Assembly: GCF_902832885.1 (NCBI RefSeq)
Contig: NZ_CADFDK010000004.1
Location: forward strand, 219,655-283,654
Reading direction: 5' to 3'
DNA length: 64,000 nt
From: Burkholderia seminalis DSM 23518
Lineage (GTDB): Bacteria > Pseudomonadota > Gammaproteobacteria > Burkholderiales > Burkholderiaceae
How positions within the stretch are numbered: position 1 is the first letter of the stretch; each line of letters opens with the position of its first letter. The notes under the pieces were generated by a model. The model was not told the DNA's origin and made no database searches. It was given only the letters and a program-made list of their open reading frames with translations. A program made the translations under genes and the position numbers. Positions 1 to 8,257 of this stretch are shown piece after piece.

Positions 1-1
1 C

Positions 2-253
2 GCGGCCGGCAACTGGATCAAGGTCGTGCAGCGCGTGCCGGTCGTGATCGCGCTCGATGCCCGCGATCTCGCCGCGCATCCGCTGCGCGTCGGGCTGTCG
101 ATGCGTGCGACGGTCGACACGCACGACCGCAACGGCCATGCGCTCGACAGCGAGCCGCCGACGCCGGCCGTCAGCACGCGCGTGCACGATGGCGTCGCGA
201 GCGACGCGGAGGCGGCGGCCGCTTCGATCGTCCGCGAGAATCTGGGCGGGTAG
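2..253 (+). CDS. EmrA/HlyD-type membrane fusion protein, C-terminal fragment
   Basis: Partial gene; the reading frame is open from base 2, so the start lies outside the window. The visible 83 residues begin AGNWIKVVQRVPVVIALD, which is the C-terminal beta-barrel signature of EmrA-type periplasmic adaptors of tripartite drug exporters. The GLSMRATVDTHDRNG segment and the low-complexity Ala/Glu tail are also typical. Such proteins link an inner-membrane MFS pump to an outer-membrane channel. The partner genes would lie upstream, outside the window. The family call is firm; the substrate cannot be told from this fragment. Confidence 0.8.
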   Translation, partial: AAGNWIKVVQRVPVVIALDARDLAAHPLRVGLSMRATVDTHDRNGHALDSEPPTPAVSTRVHDGVASDAEAAAASIVRENLGG

Positions 254-505
254 CGCCCGTCGCGGAAAGGGGTAGAGCCGGCCGCGAGGGCCGGTCCGAC
301 CCCCGCGCGTCTGGTCCGGATCCTGCCCGGCGGTTCCCGTCCGACTTTCGTATTTCCGCCATCGATGTCGGCGTCGATCAAACGCATGTCGCGTTTGAGA
401 CATCGGCGCCCCTGCCTCCGGGACTACTCTCGAACAGCACGTCGCGCGTGCGCCGCACGAGCCGGCGCGCCGCGGCGTCATCCAACGAGACATGGAGACA
501 ATACG

Positions 506-1702
506 ATGAGCAGCAATCGAGGTGTCGTCTATCTTGGACCGGGCCAGGTCGAAGTCCAGAAAATCGATTATCCGAAAATGGTCGACCCGAGCGGCCGCGC
601 GATCGGCCACGGCGTGATCCTGAAAGTCGTCAGCACGAACATCTGCGGCTCCGACCAGCACATGGTGCGCGGCCGCACGACCGCACCGGTCGGCCTCGTG
701 CTCGGTCACGAGATCACCGGCGAAGTGGTCGAGGTGGGCCGCGACGTCGAGACGCTGAAGCTCGGCGATCTCGTGTCGGTGCCGTTCAACGTGGCCTGCG
801 GCCGCTGCGCGATGTGCAAGGACACGCATACGGGCGTGTGCCTGAACGTGAACCCGTCGCGCGCCGGCGGCGCTTACGGCTACGTCGACATGGGCGGCTG
901 GATCGGCGGCCAGGCCGAGTACGTGCTCGTGCCGTACGCCGATTTCAACCTGCTGAAATTCCCGGACCGCGACCAGGCGATGGCGAAGATCCGCGACCTG
1001 ACCTGCCTGTCCGACATTCTGCCGACCGGTTATCACGGTGCGGTGAGCGCGGGCGTGAAGCCGGGCTCGACGGTCTATATCGCGGGCGCGGGCCCGGTCG
1101 GCATGGCCGCTGCGGCGTCGGCCCGCCTGCTCGGCGCGGCCGTCACGATCGTCGGCGACATGAACGCGGAACGGCTCGCGCATGCGCGCGCGATGGGCTT
1201 CGAGACGGTCGACCTGTCGAAGGACGCATCGCTCGGCGAGCAGATCGAGCAGATCCTCGGCGTGCCCGAGATCGACTGCGCGGTCGACTGCGTCGGCTTC
1301 GAGGCGCACGGCCACGGTTCGTCGGGCCACGCGGAGGAAGCGCCCGCGACGGTGCTGAACTCGCTGATGGAAATCACGCGGCCGGCCGGCGCGATCGGCA
1401 TCCCGGGCCTGTACGTGACGGACGATCCGGGCGCGAAGGACAAGGCCGCGCAGCACGGCAGCCTGAGCATCCGTTTCGGCCTCGGCTGGGCGAAGTCGCA
1501 CTCGTTCTTCACGGGCCAGACGCCGGTGCTGAAGTACAACCGCAACCTGATGCAGGCGATCCTGTTCGACCGGCTGCCGATCGCGAAGATCGTCAACGTC
1601 GAGGTGATTTCGCTCGACCAGGCGCCGGAAGGCTACAAGAAGTTCGACGGCGGCGCGCCGCGCAAATTCGTCATCGACCCGCACGGGTTGCTGGCGGCCT
1701 GA
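506..1702 (+). CDS. fdhA: Glutathione-independent formaldehyde dehydrogenase
   Basis: 398-residue zinc-dependent medium-chain dehydrogenase that oxidises formaldehyde to formate with NAD+, without added glutathione. The catalytic zinc site is visible at C47 and H68-E69. The structural zinc lobe has C98, C101, C104 and C112, matching the spacing of the Pseudomonas putida enzyme. A Rossmann glycine motif (GAGPVG) follows near residue 195. The ATG at 506 was chosen because GGAGAC lies just upstream and the protein then starts MSSNRGVVYLGPG, as in the family; an in-frame start at 365 would add an unconserved Arg-rich leader. A terminator follows. Betaine demethylation at 13-26 kb releases formaldehyde, so this gene fits as its detoxifying step (inference). 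Confidence 0.93.
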   Translation: MSSNRGVVYLGPGQVEVQKIDYPKMVDPSGRAIGHGVILKVVSTNICGSDQHMVRGRTTAPVGLVLGHEITGEVVEVGRDVETLKLGDLVSVPFNVACGRCAMCKDTHTGVCLNVNPSRAGGAYGYVDMGGWIGGQAEYVLVPYADFNLLKFPDRDQAMAKIRDLTCLSDILPTGYHGAVSAGVKPGSTVYIAGAGPVGMAAAASARLLGAAVTIVGDMNAERLAHARAMGFETVDLSKDASLGEQIEQILGVPEIDCAVDCVGFEAHGHGSSGHAEEAPATVLNSLMEITRPAGAIGIPGLYVTDDPGAKDKAAQHGSLSIRFGLGWAKSHSFFTGQTPVLKYNRNLMQAILFDRLPIAKIVNVEVISLDQAPEGYKKFDGGAPRKFVIDPHGLLAA

Positions 1703-1735
1703 TGCGCTAGCGTTCGTTCGCTGCGCATCGAAGGA

Positions 1736-1770
1736 AACGGGCGGCTCCGGAAACGGGCCGCCCGTTTTTG
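1736..1770 (+). terminator. Intrinsic terminator after fdhA
   Basis: Perfect 10-bp stem (AACGGGCGGC at 1736-1745 with GCCGCCCGTT at 1757-1766), 11-base loop, followed by a T run to 1769. It lies 34 bases after the fdhA stop. Confidence 0.85.
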
Positions 1771-1850
1771 TTGCGGGCCCGAGGCGATCGAGGGGGGCGG
1801 AAGATCGGTTCGGAACGCGAATCGTCCAGCGCGAGCGACGAGGCCCGCGC

Positions 1851-2609
1851 TCAGTGGCCGCGATAGAGTTTCGCGATCTCGGCGTGGCCGGATGCGGTGT
1901 ACCGCCGGTGGCGAACAGGCAGGCTCACGCGACGCATCGGATGCGTGCGATGCGCGGCATCGCGGCTGCTTTTCCAGTCCGCCACGCGAACCGTGTCGGC
2001 GCGTTTCCGGTCGGGGGCGCGCATCGACGGCGCGGCTTGTGCAACCTGCATCTTGCTTGCCGGCGGAGTGGCGTTCGCATCGCCGCGGGGCGGAATGGCC
2101 GCCTGCTGCGCGCCGTCAGTCGAATGAAACGGATAGGCCGGCGCCGGCAACACGGGCAGCACCGGATCGTTCGCCGCAAGCGGATGCGTCTCGGTCGCCG
2201 ACGCGGACGGTGCGCCGGATCCTTTACAGACGGGATCGGTCTTGCAGGTGCGGTCGACCATCACATAACCGCCGACCAGCAGCACGAGTGTCACGATGCT
2301 CAGGATCGGTGCGCTCGACGCGCTCGGCTGCCGGAAGGCCGCGTCGCGCAACGTACGCGCGATGCGCGACGGCCACGTGTGTAAGGATCGCCGCGCATGC
2401 ATCGCGTGTGCGTGGCGGGGCGTGCGGCGAACCGGATCGAACGGCCAGTCCCATTGGCCGCAGACGGGGCAATGCTCGAGTGCGTGGAGAGCCACGAAAC
2501 CGCATTCCCTGCAGCGGCAAGCGGTGCACGGTCGCGATTCGACGCGCGCATTCAGCACGGCGCGCCACGCATCGCGCGCGCGAACGTGCCGGTTGGGCAG
2601 GACGCGCAT
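1851..2609 (-). CDS. Zinc-ribbon membrane protein of unknown function
   Basis: Unrecognised protein of about 252 residues. Near residues 28-50 there is a Cys-rich block (CTACRCRECGF, then CPVCGQWDWPF) that looks like a zinc ribbon. A single membrane span (ILSIVTLVLLVGGYVMV) follows near residue 105, with two more cysteines just beyond it (CKTDPVC). The rest is a Pro/Ala-rich tail. It lies downstream of the MocR gene on the same strand. The start is uncertain. ATG at 2609 follows a 20-codon ORF ending 2 bases before it (TGACGATG). An in-frame ATG at 2645 has no clear ribosome site. The best ribosome site (GGAGA) sits before an out-of-frame ATG at 2674, so a frameshift near the N terminus is possible. 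Confidence 0.6.
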   Translation of the reverse strand: MRVLPNRHVRARDAWRAVLNARVESRPCTACRCRECGFVALHALEHCPVCGQWDWPFDPVRRTPRHAHAMHARRSLHTWPSRIARTLRDAAFRQPSASSAPILSIVTLVLLVGGYVMVDRTCKTDPVCKGSGAPSASATETHPLAANDPVLPVLPAPAYPFHSTDGAQQAAIPPRGDANATPPASKMQVAQAAPSMRAPDRKRADTVRVADWKSSRDAAHRTHPMRRVSLPVRHRRYTASGHAEIAKLYRGH

Positions 2610-2611
2610 CG

Positions 2612-2674
2612 TCAGCGGCGGGCGGGCGCCGCCGCCGGAGCACATGCTGGCCGTCGCTCGCAGTCGGTGTTCAT
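2612..2674 (-). CDS. 20-codon upstream ORF, possible N-terminal frameshift remnant
   Basis: An ATG at 2674 preceded by GGAGA at good spacing opens a 20-residue frame (MNTDCERRPAC...) that stops at 2612, two bases before the ATG at 2609 of the zinc-ribbon gene. Either it couples translation to that gene, or it is the real N terminus separated from the body by an indel in the GC-repetitive run around 2620-2640. The sequence alone does not decide. Confidence 0.35.
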   Translation of the reverse strand: MNTDCERRPACAPAAAPARR

Positions 2675-2797
2675 GCGATTCTCCATAACATCGGACTTGT
2701 GGAACCCGTTCGTCCGCGGCTGCCCGACGTTCATTCTTGGCCGGTTGCACGCGAAACGCAAGGGCGATGTCGGTCGTCGCGGGCCGCATGTTTCGCG

Positions 2798-4219
2798 CTA
2801 ACCGTCGTGTCGTTGCCGGGCCGCGAGCGTTCCGACGGTCTCCATCGCGCGCTCGACGGCCGGCGTCCACGGCCGGCCGTAGTTGAGCCGCAGGTAGCGG
2901 CGGAATCCGCCGGTCGCGGAAAAGATCGGCCCCGGCGCGATGCTGACGCCGCTTTCCATGGCAGCGTCGAACAGGTGCATCGCATCGACGTGCGGCGGCA
3001 GTTCGATCCATAGAAAATACCCGCCGCGCGGCGCGAACACTTCGGTGTCCGCCGGAAAATAGGCCCGTACGGCCGAGAGCATCTGCGCCTGGTGCGCGGC
3101 GAGATTGCGTCGCAGCTTGCGCAGGAAGCGGTCGTATGCGCCGTCGCGCAGGTAGCTCGAAATCGCCAGTTGCGCAGGGACGTCGGCAGCCGGCGCGCGC
3201 GTGATCTGGGCCTGCCGGATCTGCTGCGCGAAGCGTCCCGCCGCGACCCAGCCGATCCGGAACCCGGGCGCGAGGCACTTCGAGAACGACCCGCAATGCA
3301 GCACGAGCCCGCTGTCGTCATACAGTTTCGCGGGCCGCGTCGGCGACGGGCCGAAATGCAGCTCGCCATACACGTCGTCCTCGATCAGCGGCACGCCGCG
3401 CGACGCGAGCAGGTCGATCAGCGCGCGTTTGCGTTCGTCGGTCAACGTCGCGCCGGTCGGGTTGTGGAACGACGTCATGAACCAGCACGCGCGTACCGGA
3501 TGCGCGTCGAGCGCCGCGGCAAGCGCATCGAGGTCGAGGCCCGCGCGCGGGTCGACCGGAATCTCGACGGCCTTCAGGTGCAGGCGCTGCACGGTCTGCA
3601 GCACCGCGTGGAACGCGGGCCGTTCGATCGCGACGAGGTCGCCGGGGCGCGTCAGCGCCTGCAGGCTGAGCGTCAGCGCTTCGAGCGCGCCGGTCGTGAT
3701 GACGATTTCGTCCATCGGCAATGCGGCGCCCGCGTTCAAGTAACGCAGGGCAATCTGTCGTCGCAATGCATCGTTGCCGGGCGGCAATCCCGACAGCAGT
3801 TTCGTGAGGTCCATGTTGCGGGCCGCGGACGCGACGTGACGCCACAGGCTGCTCATCGGGAACAGCGAATAGCTGGCGAACGCCGAGCCGAGCGGCACGA
3901 CGTCCTCGCGTCGGAGGGAGTCGAGCAGGCGGAACAGCACGTCTTTTTCGCCGGTTGGCGCGGTGCCCGGCTTGCGCGGCGGATCGTGGCCGAACCGCAC
4001 GTGCTTGTCGTCGAGGTCCGCCACGAAATAGCCGGACCGTGCCCGCGCGACGATCAGACCCTCGCTTTCGAGCGCGTAGTACGCGCGAAACACGGTGGAT
4101 GGACTGACCCGATGCGCGCGGCATGCCGCGCGCACGGTGGGGATACGCTCGCCGGCTGCCAGGTCGCCGCGCCGGATCGCGTCGGCGATCGTCTGTGCCA
4201 GCGCCGCATATCGCTTCAT
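2798..4219 (-). CDS. MocR-family PLP-dependent transcriptional regulator (GntR-aminotransferase fusion)
   Basis: 473-residue regulator with an N-terminal GntR-type winged helix (residues 1-70; IPTVRAACRAHRVSPSTVFR) fused to a type-I aminotransferase fold (about 100-473). The PLP lysine is K314 in SFSKCLAPGFRIGW, and the pocket motif FHNPTGATLT is present at 251-260. MocR proteins use the catalytically idle aminotransferase domain as a sensor for an amino-acid-like ligand or PLP. The ATG at 4219 has a GGGGCAGG ribosome site; longer in-frame starts give unconserved leader residues. It diverges from the secreted propeller gene at 4489 across 269 bases. The target is unknown. Confidence 0.9.
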   Translation of the reverse strand: MKRYAALAQTIADAIRRGDLAAGERIPTVRAACRAHRVSPSTVFRAYYALESEGLIVARARSGYFVADLDDKHVRFGHDPPRKPGTAPTGEKDVLFRLLDSLRREDVVPLGSAFASYSLFPMSSLWRHVASAARNMDLTKLLSGLPPGNDALRRQIALRYLNAGAALPMDEIVITTGALEALTLSLQALTRPGDLVAIERPAFHAVLQTVQRLHLKAVEIPVDPRAGLDLDALAAALDAHPVRACWFMTSFHNPTGATLTDERKRALIDLLASRGVPLIEDDVYGELHFGPSPTRPAKLYDDSGLVLHCGSFSKCLAPGFRIGWVAAGRFAQQIRQAQITRAPAADVPAQLAISSYLRDGAYDRFLRKLRRNLAAHQAQMLSAVRAYFPADTEVFAPRGGYFLWIELPPHVDAMHLFDAAMESGVSIAPGPIFSATGGFRRYLRLNYGRPWTPAVERAMETVGTLAARQRHDG

Positions 4220-4488
4220 GCCTGCCCCCCGGCCGCTCGAAGCCTCGCTGAAAAACAGAGTAGGGCACGGCACCCGTCGCGTGCAAGCGCGCCCCCAATC
4301 GCTGATCCGCATGTTTTTTGAGTGCTCTGATGCTGTTCTTTCGTCTGATAAACGGGCATTCTCCAGCACGTTCCATTCCCGATGACCGACCGAGACGGAA
4401 TCCACGCCGTACGGCCGTGGCTCCATGACCCAGTGGCGTGCGCGGGTTCTCGTCCGCGGCATCCTGACCCTACTCGGAAGCATCCAGC
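4220..4488. promoter_or_regulatory. Divergent intergenic region, MocR gene / propeller gene
   Basis: The 269 bases between the MocR start and the GTG of the secreted propeller gene must hold both promoters. MocR proteins often act on a divergent neighbour, so an operator here is likely. I could not define direct repeats with confidence. Confidence 0.4.
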
Positions 4489-5901
4489 GTGAAATTGAAA
4501 ACTCTCGTCGCCGGTCTCGTGGCCGGCCTCGCCCTCAACCTGTTCAGCGGCGCCGCAGCCGCAACCTGTACCAGCAATCCCGCCGCCCAGCCGAACGCGA
4601 CGTTTCCCGCCGCGTTGACCGGCAAGCTTGTCTATCACAGCTATGTCAAGTACGGAGACGGCACGAGCCAGCTGTTCCTCTACGATTTTTCGGCGCATAC
4701 GCTGACGCAGTTGAGCAAGAGCACGTGGGGCATCACCGATCCGATGAACGGCGTGTTCAGCCCCGACGGCAAGTGGCTCGCGTTCATGGGCATCAGCAAC
4801 GGCGCATGGAACGTCTTCATGCTGCAGCTCGGCGCCGGCACGCCGCCCGTCAACATGACGAACAGCACGGGCGCCACGCGCAACGAAGACCCGAAGTTCA
4901 GCGCGGACGGCAAGACGCTCGTGTTCAAGCAGAACGGCGACATCAAGCAGGCGACGCTGTCGTATACGAGCGCGGGCCCGGCGTTCACGTCGGTGGTGAG
5001 CCTGACGAACGCGCTGGCCGGCGCCGAGTATTCGATGCCGTTCCTCGCGCCGGACGCGAGCGCCGTGTACTACGCGACCGGCACCGGCTCGAGCATGGGG
5101 CTGATGAAGCGCACGATCGCGACCGGCGCGACCGCCGTGTTCGATCATCCGGCCGGGCTGCAGACGTACTACCCGATCGTGCGTGCGGACGGCATGGTGT
5201 ACTACGCGCGCTGGAAGGACAGCGGCGGGGCCGACCAGATCTATGCGAAGACGGCCGACCCGGCGTCGGTGCCGAATGCGCTGGCGCTCAACGACTGCAT
5301 GAGCAACAACTCGGATCCGGCGCCGGCGAGCGGCACGAACTACCTGTTCTTCTCGTCGACGACCGCGGGCGGCTATCAGCTTTATGTGGGCGACGTGACG
5401 ACCGGCCAGCGCTGGAGCCTGTCGCAGTTCGGCGTGAATGCCGACACGACGAAGGCGAAGCTCGGGTCGAGCTATTACGGCGGGCCGTCCACCGCCCAGA
5501 TGACGCTGCTGTCGCAGGGCCGTCCGGCCGCGGCGTCGGCGAGCTACAACGCGTCGTTCACGGCGGACAAGGCGTTCGACGGCAACGCGACGGGCACGCG
5601 CTGGGATTCGCCGGAAGGCGCGGGCGTCGATCCGCAATGGATCTCGGTCGATCTCGGCGCGACGAAGCACATCGATCACGTCGACCTGTACTGGGATGCG
5701 GGCGCGCTTGTCTATCAGATCCAGACATCGAACGACAACGTCAACTGGACGACGCTCTATTCGACGAGCAACGGCGGTTCATATAACCACGTCACGCTGC
5801 CGAATCTCAACGGAAGCGGTCGTTACGTGCGGATGCTCGGCACGAAGCGCGCGACGCAGTGGGGCTATTCGCTCTACGAAATGCAGGTGTGGGGATCGTA
5901 A
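4489..5901 (+). CDS. Secreted TolB-like beta-propeller protein with C-terminal discoidin (F5/8C) domain
   Basis: 470-residue exported protein. It has a Sec signal peptide (MKLKTLVAGLVAGLALNLFS...AAA). Propeller blades follow over roughly residues 40-330, with repeated TolB/WD40-like strands such as FSPDGKWLAFMG and FSADGKTLVFKQ. A C-terminal F5/8 type C carbohydrate-binding module covers about 335-470 (SASYNASFTADKAFDG, WISVDLGATKHIDHV, RYVRMLGTKRATQWGYSLYEMQVWG). I see no catalytic motif, so it is probably a binding protein or lectin acting outside the cell. The start is GTG at 4489, with GGAAG upstream; the signal peptide fits it exactly. A strong terminator follows the gene. Confidence 0.85.
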   Translation: MKLKTLVAGLVAGLALNLFSGAAAATCTSNPAAQPNATFPAALTGKLVYHSYVKYGDGTSQLFLYDFSAHTLTQLSKSTWGITDPMNGVFSPDGKWLAFMGISNGAWNVFMLQLGAGTPPVNMTNSTGATRNEDPKFSADGKTLVFKQNGDIKQATLSYTSAGPAFTSVVSLTNALAGAEYSMPFLAPDASAVYYATGTGSSMGLMKRTIATGATAVFDHPAGLQTYYPIVRADGMVYYARWKDSGGADQIYAKTADPASVPNALALNDCMSNNSDPAPASGTNYLFFSSTTAGGYQLYVGDVTTGQRWSLSQFGVNADTTKAKLGSSYYGGPSTAQMTLLSQGRPAAASASYNASFTADKAFDGNATGTRWDSPEGAGVDPQWISVDLGATKHIDHVDLYWDAGALVYQIQTSNDNVNWTTLYSTSNGGSYNHVTLPNLNGSGRYVRMLGTKRATQWGYSLYEMQVWGS

Positions 5902-5931
5902 GCGCGGGAAGAAATCAGTCTGGCAAACCGG

Positions 5932-5974
5932 ATGCCGTTCAGTTGATGAAACTGAACGGCATTTTTGTTTTTTG
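5932..5974 (+). terminator. Strong intrinsic terminator
   Basis: Perfect 13-bp stem (ATGCCGTTCAGTT at 5932-5944 with AACTGAACGGCAT at 5950-5962), 5-base loop, then a T-rich tract to 5974. It is 30 bases after the stop of the propeller gene. Confidence 0.92.
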
Positions 5975-6769
5975 AGATCGTGACCTGCGGTGAAGACCCG
6001 CGCAGGATTCGCGTAAAAACGCCGCCCGACACTTTGCGATCCTGCGTCGCATCTGCCGGAACCTGTTCGAAGCGGATACGACGACCAGGTCCGGCATCAA
6101 GAACCGACGGCCCGAAGCGGGTGCGGGCGACGGTTACCGTGCTCCGTTTATAACGTTTCACGTAATGGCTCGGGAGTGCAGCCGGAAATTTCAAATATCG
6201 TACTTGTACTATTTATTTTCAAGAAAATATAGTTCGAGTTCCATAGATCGCAGATAGAGCGATCCCTAAAATTGCATACAAGAAATCGATATCGCTGTGC
6301 GACGTCTTCCGGAAAGCGGGACGACGATGGGGGATGGGGTTTGACGCAAGCTGTACGAATGTAATCAGGGCGTTTCCGTGCTCGCCACCAACGAGAACGG
6401 ATGATCGTTCGCTCAACGCTTTCTCGGGGCCTGTCGAGCATCATCAGCAAGTTCGACGGCATCGGCCACATCGTCACGACGATTCACTGGAGTGATGGGT
6501 CGACAATTATTTGTCGACGGTAATCACACGCGTGTTCGATGACGAGATCGAGCCGCGCGGCGCTCGGCACGTTCGACATCCGCGAGTTGTACGTTCGCGG
6601 CGGGGCCCTGTCAGACGGGTAGGGATTCCATTCACTCATTTTCAGCCGGTGGAGGAAACGAAGGAATTGTAAATCTTCATGAAGTTAGTTGTACATATGA
6701 TTGAGCGACGCGTATCCGATCGGAACGAGGCCGCTCAAGATTCTCATTTAACGATTGAGTGAACCAGAA
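5975..6769. other. Gene-poor, AT-richer stretch before the fimbrial cluster
   Basis: About 795 bases with no convincing gene on either strand. GC drops visibly between about 6140 and 6290. Short open frames (6148-6477 and 5874-6194 on the minus strand) lack ribosome sites and family features. Two short plus-strand stretches, 6402-6523 and about 6540-6622, read like ordinary protein fragments but have no start and end at stops, so decayed coding sequence is possible. The last 100-150 bases presumably carry the promoter of the fimbrial operon. Confidence 0.5.
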
Positions 6770-7363
6770 ATGAAAAAGATTGCAATGATGATGTCGGCAG
6801 CGGGGTTGGCATTCGCGGCGATGAACGCGGCTCACGCGGCGGACGGCACGATCAACTTCACGGGCGAGATCGTGGCCGCATCGTGCGGCATCACGGGTGG
6901 CAACGGCACGTCGGTGACCGGCGGCAAGGGCGAGCAGTCGATCGACGTCAAGCTGGGCAAGGTCAGCACCGACGCGCTGGGCGGCACGGCCGGCGGCGGC
7001 ATCGCGGCCGGCACCGCGATCAACCTCGTCCTCGATTGCGGCTCGACCGCGAAGGGCCTGACCACGGTGAAGGTGCGTTTCGACCCGGCCAGCGGTTCGG
7101 GCGTCGACAGCACCAACAACAAGCTGCTGAAGACCACCGGCACGGCCGCGGGCGTCGGCATCGGTATTTACAACACCGCCGGCACGCTGCTGAACCTGAA
7201 CGCCAACGAGACGTTCGACGCACCGCTGGTGAAGGGCGGGACGGATGCGGCGCCGACTTACACGGCGAACCTGGCGATGCGCGCCGGCTACGTGAAGAAC
7301 GGCGTCGACATCGTGGCCGGCACCGCAAACGGCACGCTGCCGTTCACGCTGACCTACGAGTAA
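6770..7363 (+). CDS. Type 1-like fimbrial major subunit (pilin)
   Basis: 197-residue chaperone-usher pilin. It has a signal peptide (MKKIAMMMSAAGLAFAAMNAAHA), the paired cysteines expected of the subunit fold (AASCGITGG near residue 43 and LVLDCGST near 90), and a C-terminal donor strand ending in the near-terminal aromatic FTLTYE. It is rich in Gly, Thr and Ala, as usual for a polymerising major subunit. ATG 6770 was preferred to the in-frame TTG at 6755 because the signal peptide begins at MKKIA. It is first of the fimbrial gene set, with the chaperone 58 bases downstream. Confidence 0.92.
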   Translation: MKKIAMMMSAAGLAFAAMNAAHAADGTINFTGEIVAASCGITGGNGTSVTGGKGEQSIDVKLGKVSTDALGGTAGGGIAAGTAINLVLDCGSTAKGLTTVKVRFDPASGSGVDSTNNKLLKTTGTAAGVGIGIYNTAGTLLNLNANETFDAPLVKGGTDAAPTYTANLAMRAGYVKNGVDIVAGTANGTLPFTLTYE

Positions 7364-7421
7364 TCCACCTCCGGGCGGGGAGGCGCTGCTTTCCCGCCCG
7401 ATCAACGACTTTCTGTTCGAC

Positions 7422-8135
7422 ATGAAACGATTCCACTTTGCAGGACTGGCGCTGGCCGGCTCCCTGCTGTTGTCTTCGGCGGCTTCGCTCGCCGGCGTGA
7501 CGCTCGACGGAACCCGCGTCGTGCTGGCCGCGCCGAGCAAGGAGGCGTCGATTCTGGTTCGCAACCGCGCGTCGGCCGACGTCATGATCCAGTCGTGGAT
7601 GGACACGAGCGACGGCAAAGGGGACGTGCCTTTCGCGATCACGCCGGCATTGAACCGCCTCGGCGGCGAAAAGCAGCAGACGCTGCGCGTCCTTTACTAC
7701 GGTCAGGGCCTGCCCGGCGATCGCGAGTCGGTGTTCTGGCTCAACGTGCAGGAGATTCCGCAGAAAGCGAGGGACGACAACACTTTGCAGATTGCGGTGC
7801 GTCAGCGCATCAAGTTCTTCTACCGGCCCGCCGGACTGCCCGGCAAGGTCGAGGAAGCGCCCGCGCAACTGCGCTGGAAGGTGGTTCAACGCGACGGCCA
7901 GACACAACTCGAAGTCAACAATCCGTCGCCCTTCTTCGTGTCGCTGGCATCGGTCAAGGTGCAGAGCGGCGGTCGTGACTATGACGCGCAAGCCGAGATG
8001 GTGCCGCCTTCCGCCACGCGTCATTTCGCCGTCAAGGGCCTGCCGGCCTCCGCCGCGGAAACCGGCGTCAAGGTCCACTTCGAATCGATCAACGACTACG
8101 GTGCCGTCGAAGCCCATGACGGCACTGCCGGCTGA
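7422..8135 (+). CDS. Fimbrial periplasmic chaperone (PapD/FimC family)
   Basis: 237-residue PapD-like chaperone that folds pilins in the periplasm by donor-strand complementation. A signal peptide is followed by GVTLDGTRVVLAAPSKEASILVRNRASA (the G1/F1 edge-strand region), with the family signature VFWLNVQEIP near residue 105. The second Ig-like domain contains NNPSPFFVSLASVKV, the conserved N-P-S/T-P/F element. The length is normal for the family. It lies between the pilin and usher genes on the same strand, so it most likely serves this cluster's own subunits. Confidence 0.94.
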   Translation: MKRFHFAGLALAGSLLLSSAASLAGVTLDGTRVVLAAPSKEASILVRNRASADVMIQSWMDTSDGKGDVPFAITPALNRLGGEKQQTLRVLYYGQGLPGDRESVFWLNVQEIPQKARDDNTLQIAVRQRIKFFYRPAGLPGKVEEAPAQLRWKVVQRDGQTQLEVNNPSPFFVSLASVKVQSGGRDYDAQAEMVPPSATRHFAVKGLPASAAETGVKVHFESINDYGAVEAHDGTAG

Positions 8136-8257
8136 CATCGCCGGTTCCGCAGGTCGTATTGCTCCTCAACTTCGTCATCCCCGGGCCCTTGCCGTGGGGA
8201 GTGGACCGTTCGCGCCTGCGATGCCACTCGGGAGGTGAATCAACATAGAGAAAGGGT

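Noticed and set aside
1851-3296. A single 481-codon minus-strand protein
   Set aside because: Its first part is an off-frame reading of the MocR gene. Only the last 250 residues look like a real protein and are listed separately.
6148-6477. Possible 109-residue minus-strand gene
   Set aside because: No ribosome site, no recognisable motif, and it lies in a stretch whose frames look degraded.
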